Below, piece by piece: positions 6,954-9,834 of a stretch of DNA of 9,834 nucleotides. Every line of letters starts with the position of its first letter. Within the stretch, counting starts at the first letter, position 1. Made by a program: the position numbers and the translations under genes. The notes beneath the pieces were generated by a model, which searched no databases, had not been told where the DNA came from, and saw only the letters and a list, made by a program, of their open reading frames with translations. The DNA is from DASQBT01 sp049578545 (GTDB lineage: Bacteria; Pseudomonadota; Gammaproteobacteria; Burkholderiales; Thiobacillaceae), in assembly GCA_049578545.1 (NCBI GenBank), contig JBAUMF010000010.1, positions 1 through 9,834 on the forward strand, written 5' to 3'.

Positions 6954-7909
6954 GGTGATTCGCCGCGACCTGCGTCAGCGTGATGGGTTGGATCCTGCGC
7001 CGCAGGCTCCATGCCCGCCACCTGGGTCGGCTCTGGAATGAGTTGGGAGAGAACTTCTACGGGACCTTCGTCGCTCAGGATCGGTGCCAGTTCCGGGTTC
7101 TCCAGCACCCGATGCACGGAGGTGGGCTTGCCGTCGATGTACATCATGTCGCTCACCAGACGGATGCCATGGCTATAGTCAGCATAGTTGGCGCCGTGAA
7201 CCGTACTAAGTGGCTGAATCGGCCGGCCGTCCGGCTTGTGCCAGCCGTAGATCGCGATTTGTCCAGGATGGCTGGCAAGGCGGTTGGAGATGACCACGTC
7301 CTTCTTATCACCCGAGATCAGCGCGCCCAACGGAATGCCGAGGGCGTCGATCTGTTGTGTGATGGTGTGGTTGTGCCGGACGTAATAAGCGGTAGAGCGC
7401 ATCTGCGGTCCGGCCGGCATGGGCTGGGGACTTAGATGGATATCGGACTGACGGTAAATGGCGTCCACCATCTTGCGGGTCGGGAGAACGAAGCGGAAGC
7501 GGGTGGTGATGGCCGTAGCTGTGTGAAGGTTCATGGGGATGCGCAGGAAATCGCGGTCGGTACCGATGGACAGGTAGTCCGGCATGACGCAAATGGTTGC
7601 CGTGATCGTACGACCGCTGGGAAGTTCTGCCCTGAGCCTTACCGGCCTGAGCCAGTGCAGGAAGCGTGGCAAATTGCCTTGCAGGATCTCCCGTTCAATC
7701 GCCGCTTCGCGGTGCTGCGGGTCGTCGGATGCAACTTGCGCGGCGAAGTCGCTGCCGTCGGGCGCCGACGCTTGGCGCGGCGGAATATCCTGGGTGAGAG
7801 CCGATGGACACGCGACGCTGTCGCCGACGGCAGCGCTTGCGAGTCTCGGCCCAATCCCCAACAGAATTAACGCCCCCACGCACGCGCGGCTGATGCTGGT
7901 CAAGGCCAA
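6935..7909 (-). CDS. Exported conserved-looking protein of unknown function
   Basis: I cannot name this family. The best start is TTG 7909, five bases after a strong Shine-Dalgarno sequence (GGAGGGG); the frame also runs to a TTG at 7957 without one. From 7909 the product has 324 residues and opens with a signal peptide (about 1-26, hydrophobic core CVGALILLGIG, end RLASA), so it is probably periplasmic. The C-terminal two-thirds is rich in apparently constrained motifs: PTRKMVDAIYRQ, GALISGDKKDVVISNRL, IAIYGWHKPDGRPIQPLS, and VHGANYADYSHGIRLV. The His, Asp and Tyr in these would suit an enzyme or ligand-binding site. It stands alone on the minus strand inside the cluster with its own promoter, and its 3' end overlaps the SUMF1-like gene by 19 bp. 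A role in the same periplasmic process is suggested by position only. Confidence 0.8.
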   Translation of the reverse strand: MALTSISRACVGALILLGIGPRLASAAVGDSVACPSALTQDIPPRQASAPDGSDFAAQVASDDPQHREAAIEREILQGNLPRFLHWLRPVRLRAELPSGRTITATICVMPDYLSIGTDRDFLRIPMNLHTATAITTRFRFVLPTRKMVDAIYRQSDIHLSPQPMPAGPQMRSTAYYVRHNHTITQQIDALGIPLGALISGDKKDVVISNRLASHPGQIAIYGWHKPDGRPIQPLSTVHGANYADYSHGIRLVSDMMYIDGKPTSVHRVLENPELAPILSDEGPVEVLSQLIPEPTQVAGMEPAAQDPTHHADAGRGESPHSPAL

Positions 7910-7961
7910 TACTTCCCCTCCCTCGATGTTGTTTGTCGGATAAATTCGAGATGCCAATATG

Positions 7962-7991
7962 CTTATACTGTGGCTGGGGTAGCCAAGTCAA
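7962..7991 (-). promoter_or_regulatory. Sigma70-type promoter for the minus-strand exported protein
   Basis: Read on the minus strand, TTGACT (7991-7986) is followed after 18 bp by TATAAG (7967-7962). Transcription would start near 7955, about 45 bases ahead of the Shine-Dalgarno-linked TTG at 7909. That placement also argues against the upstream TTG 7957 as the start. The complementary strand of the -10 reads TATACT (7964-7969), but no -35 is seen for it. Confidence 0.6.
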
Positions 7992-8091
7992 ACTAACGAT
8001 TGCGCCGCTGACCGCCCTTTCCCTCTGTTGCTGCGACAGAAGCGGCAGGAGAGGCGCGGCGAAGACGGTACACATGACAGAGGAATCCGCG

Positions 8092-8451
8092 ATGCCGTAC
8101 GTTCTGCTGGTTGTGGCAATGGTGCTCAATGCGCTCGCCAACATGCTGCTCAAGGCGGGCGCCGCCTCCTTGGGCGGCCCCTGGAATGCCCAGGTCCTGC
8201 AGCGGCTGTGGGGCAATCCATATCTGTTGCTAGGTCTGTTGCTGTTCGCCATCAACGTGGTGTTTTACGTGGCTGCGCTGACTCGGCTGAACCTGTCTGT
8301 CGCCTATCCAGTGATGGTTGCCGGTGGCCTAGTGGTCGTGGTCCTGGGCTCGATTCTTTGGCTGCGGGAAACGGTCACACCCCTGCAGTGGGCCGGAATT
8401 GCCTTGCTGGTTGCCGGGATCGCTCTGGTCACCTACCGGCCCGCCGCATGA
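8092..8451 (+). CDS. SMR/EamA-type small membrane transporter, ArnE-like putative lipid-sugar flippase
   Basis: The product has 119 residues with four hydrophobic segments (about 3-20, 45-65, 72-92, 97-115), the size and layout of the small multidrug resistance superfamily. The start ATG 8092 is chosen because AGAGGAA (8079-8085) lies six bases before it; ATG 8074 in the same frame lacks a ribosome binding site. Aligned through the conserved Lys of the first helix (MLLK), the position of the essential Glu14 of EmrE-type drug exporters is Asn13. That points away from proton-coupled drug export and towards the ArnE/ArnF-like branch that moves undecaprenyl-phosphate sugars across the inner membrane. 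ALTRLNLSVAYPVMVAGG and WLRETVTPLQWAGIALL match the family's later helices. It overlaps the following SDR gene by four bases, so the two are translationally coupled. Confidence 0.82.
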   Translation: MPYVLLVVAMVLNALANMLLKAGAASLGGPWNAQVLQRLWGNPYLLLGLLLFAINVVFYVAALTRLNLSVAYPVMVAGGLVVVVLGSILWLRETVTPLQWAGIALLVAGIALVTYRPAA

Positions 8452-9491
8452 GCAGTGCGCGTTGCCTGGTCACGGGAGGCGCCGGCTTCCTAGGCATCAA
8501 CCTGGTGCGCTTCCTGTTGCACCGTGGCTATAAGGTACGCTCTCTGGACATTGCGCCGTTCTCCTACCCGGAGCAAGACAGCGTAGAGGTGATACAGGGT
8601 GACATCCGGGCTAGAGACATCGTCGAACAGGCCATGGCAGAGGTCGATCTTGTGTTCCACTGCGCCGCCGCGCTGCCCCTCAGCCGACCGGAGGACATCC
8701 GATCGTCCATCGTTGACGGCACCCGCAACGTGCTGGCCAGCGCACTCAGCCACGGTGTGTCGCGGGTGATCTATATCTCTTCCACGGCCGTATATGGGAT
8801 CCCTGACCACCATCCCCTGCGGGAGGGCGATAGGTTTTACGGCGTCGGGCCATATGGTGAGGCCAAGATCGAGGCTGAGGCCTGCTGCCTGGAGTTTCGC
8901 CAGCAGGGCCTGTGTGTGCCGATATTGCGCCCCAAAACCTTCGTCGGCCCGGAGCGCCTCGGTGTATTTGCCATCCTCTACGACTGGGCTTATGACGGCA
9001 AGAACTTCCCCCTCATCGGCGACGGTAGCAATCGCTACCAACTCCTCGATGTGGACGATCTTTGCCAAGCTTGCCTCCTATGCGCAACTGCGCCGTCCGA
9101 GATAGCCAATGACACGTTCAACGTAGGTGCCAAGACATTCGGTACCATGCGGGAAGACTTCCAGGCCGTGCTGGACTATGCCGGGCATGGCAAGAGAATT
9201 ATCGCCTTTCCCAGCTGGCCGGCCATTCAGGCTCTGCGATTGCTCGAGGCGCTGCACCTCTCGCCCCTATATCGCTGGGTGTACGAAACTGCTTGGACCG
9301 ACAGCTTCGTCTCCATAGAGCACATTGAAGCCAAGCTTGGCTTCGCGCCGCAGTTCTCTAACCGCGATGCCCTGTTGCGCAACTATCGATGGTACCTGGA
9401 GCATCGCGAGGAGGTGCGCGCCACCAGCGGTGTCTCTCACCGCGTGCAGTGGCGCCAGGGGTTCCTGCGTCTGCTCAAGGCATTGTTCTGA
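8448..9491 (+). CDS. NAD-dependent epimerase/dehydratase (extended SDR family)
   Basis: The product has 347 residues, usual for extended short-chain dehydrogenases. The Rossmann motif is T9-G10-G-A-G13-F-L-G16 near the N-terminus, with D35-region LDIAPF as the probable nucleotide-ribose contact. Catalytic elements are the Ser/Thr in YISSTAVYG (residues 109-117) and Y136-GEAK140. LRPKTFVGPERLGVF and the later LLDVDDLCQAC and FNVGAKTFGTMRED match sugar-nucleotide epimerase or 3-beta-HSD-like relatives. The substrate cannot be read from the sequence. Context (a UbiA-HAD fusion and an ArnE-like flippase) suggests a nucleotide sugar or polyprenyl-phosphate sugar, acting in the cytoplasm. The start ATG 8448 overlaps the transporter stop (ATGA). 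A longer reading frame upstream to 8028 exists but would overlay the whole transporter gene and lacks coding character. Confidence 0.87.
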   Translation: MSSARCLVTGGAGFLGINLVRFLLHRGYKVRSLDIAPFSYPEQDSVEVIQGDIRARDIVEQAMAEVDLVFHCAAALPLSRPEDIRSSIVDGTRNVLASALSHGVSRVIYISSTAVYGIPDHHPLREGDRFYGVGPYGEAKIEAEACCLEFRQQGLCVPILRPKTFVGPERLGVFAILYDWAYDGKNFPLIGDGSNRYQLLDVDDLCQACLLCATAPSEIANDTFNVGAKTFGTMREDFQAVLDYAGHGKRIIAFPSWPAIQALRLLEALHLSPLYRWVYETAWTDSFVSIEHIEAKLGFAPQFSNRDALLRNYRWYLEHREEVRATSGVSHRVQWRQGFLRLLKALF

Positions 9492-9503
9492 GGTGTTGAC
9501 AGC

Positions 9504-9516
9504 TGCCACTGTGGCA
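9504..9516. repeat. Short palindrome in the SDR-ATPase intergenic gap
   Basis: TGCCAC-T-GTGGCA is an exact 6-bp inverted repeat around one base, 12 bases after the SDR stop. It is short and has no T-run, so it is not a convincing terminator. A TTGACA (9496-9501) precedes it, but no -10 box lies 16-18 bp on. It could be a binding site or chance. Confidence 0.25.
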
Positions 9517-9617
9517 CGCGGGAACCACGCTCCGCCGTTCCAGCGGCGCAAGCAATCCGCTATGGACCCGGGCATCTTCGGCAAGGTGGTGGCAAATGGT
9601 CCAAGATAGGGGAGACG

Positions 9618-9834
9618 ATGCAAATACACCAGCAGACGGTCGAAGAAGCGTTGGCCAGACTGCGCAGCGGGTCCGGCGGGCTCAGCTCCGCAGAGGCAGA
9701 CCGACGTCTTGTGGAGTTCGGCCCCAACCGCATTCGGGAGGAACACCGCAAGTCCCTCATCCTCGGGCTGCTCAAGGAATTCACCCATTTCTTCTCACTC
9801 GTGTTGTGGCTCGCCGCAGGGCTGGCCTTTCTGC
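9618..9834 (+). CDS. P-type cation-transporting ATPase, N-terminal part (cut by window edge)
   Basis: The first 72 codons of a gene running off the right edge are visible. AGGGGAG (9608-9614) lies just before the ATG at 9618. The text matches the cation-ATPase N-terminal domain of P2/P3-type pumps: a helix VEEALARLRS, then GLSSAEADRRLVEFGPNRI, then the approach to the first membrane helices (LLKEFTHFFSLVLWLAAGLAFL region, residues about 51-72). The phosphorylation DKTGT motif and ion-site helices lie outside, so the transported ion (Ca, H, Mg or Na/K type) cannot be told. It begins 126 bases after the SDR stop with its own ribosome binding site and is probably not part of the sugar-lipid cluster. 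Confidence 0.88.
   Translation, partial: MQIHQQTVEEALARLRSGSGGLSSAEADRRLVEFGPNRIREEHRKSLILGLLKEFTHFFSLVLWLAAGLAFL

Noticed and set aside
7436..7870. 144-codon plus-strand ORF
   Set aside because: Antisense to the minus-strand exported protein, which has a signal peptide, ribosome binding site and promoter.
7695..8255. 186-codon minus-strand ORF spanning the divergent gap
   Set aside because: It covers the promoter and the start of two better-supported genes and has no coding character.
8028..8447. N-terminal extension of the SDR frame
   Set aside because: It overlays the transporter gene out of frame; the Rossmann motif sits right after ATG 8448, as is normal.
9496..9524. TTGACA as a promoter for the P-type ATPase
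   Set aside because: The hexamer is perfect, but the sequence 17 bp on is CGGGAA and no -10-like box lies within 16-18 bp.

Overview
The window is GC-rich bacterial DNA, most likely from a proteobacterium and probably a beta- or gammaproteobacterium. That placement rests on protein style (an IS630 transposase, a Tat-exported Rieske protein, an ArnE/EmrE-like small transporter, periplasmic Cys-rich enzymes) and on compact operons with ATGA overlaps. No rRNA, tRNA or CRISPR is visible, so the genus cannot be fixed.

Region 1 (about 1-2690) is a damaged accessory stretch. It starts with an IS630-family transposase on the minus strand whose last codons run off the left edge. Next is a Tat-type Rieske iron-sulfur protein gene broken by one in-frame amber codon just before its first cluster-binding motif. 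A 79-codon minus-strand ORF of unknown function with a very strong Shine-Dalgarno sequence follows, then a 48-codon fragment resembling the start of a small TPR protein. About 220 bp of non-coding DNA follows the fragment. It ends in a TATAAT box and a perfect 17-bp palindrome upstream of the next gene.

Region 2 (2688-9491) is intact and looks like a functional cluster. Three tightly packed plus-strand genes come first: a HAD phosphatase-UbiA prenyltransferase fusion, a large exported protein with a C-terminal phosphodiester-glycosidase (NAGPA/DUF2233)-like domain, and an exported Cys-rich protein with a formylglycine-generating-enzyme-like (SUMF1) fold. An exported protein of a family I cannot name lies on the minus strand, with its own good sigma70-type promoter; its 3' end overlaps that of the SUMF1-like gene. 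Two overlapping plus-strand genes follow: a four-helix SMR/ArnE-like membrane protein and an extended SDR (NAD-dependent epimerase/dehydratase-like).

My reading, which is inference, is that region 2 makes, modifies and flips a polyprenyl-phosphate-linked sugar. The fusion would build and dephosphorylate a polyprenyl-phosphate (phospho)ribose-type lipid, the SDR would alter the sugar, the small transporter would flip it, and the exported proteins would act on the product in the periplasm. No glycosyltransferase and no DprE1-like oxidase is seen here.

Region 3 (9618 to the right edge) is the first 72 codons of a P-type cation-transporting ATPase, preceded by its own ribosome binding site and probably a separate transcription unit.
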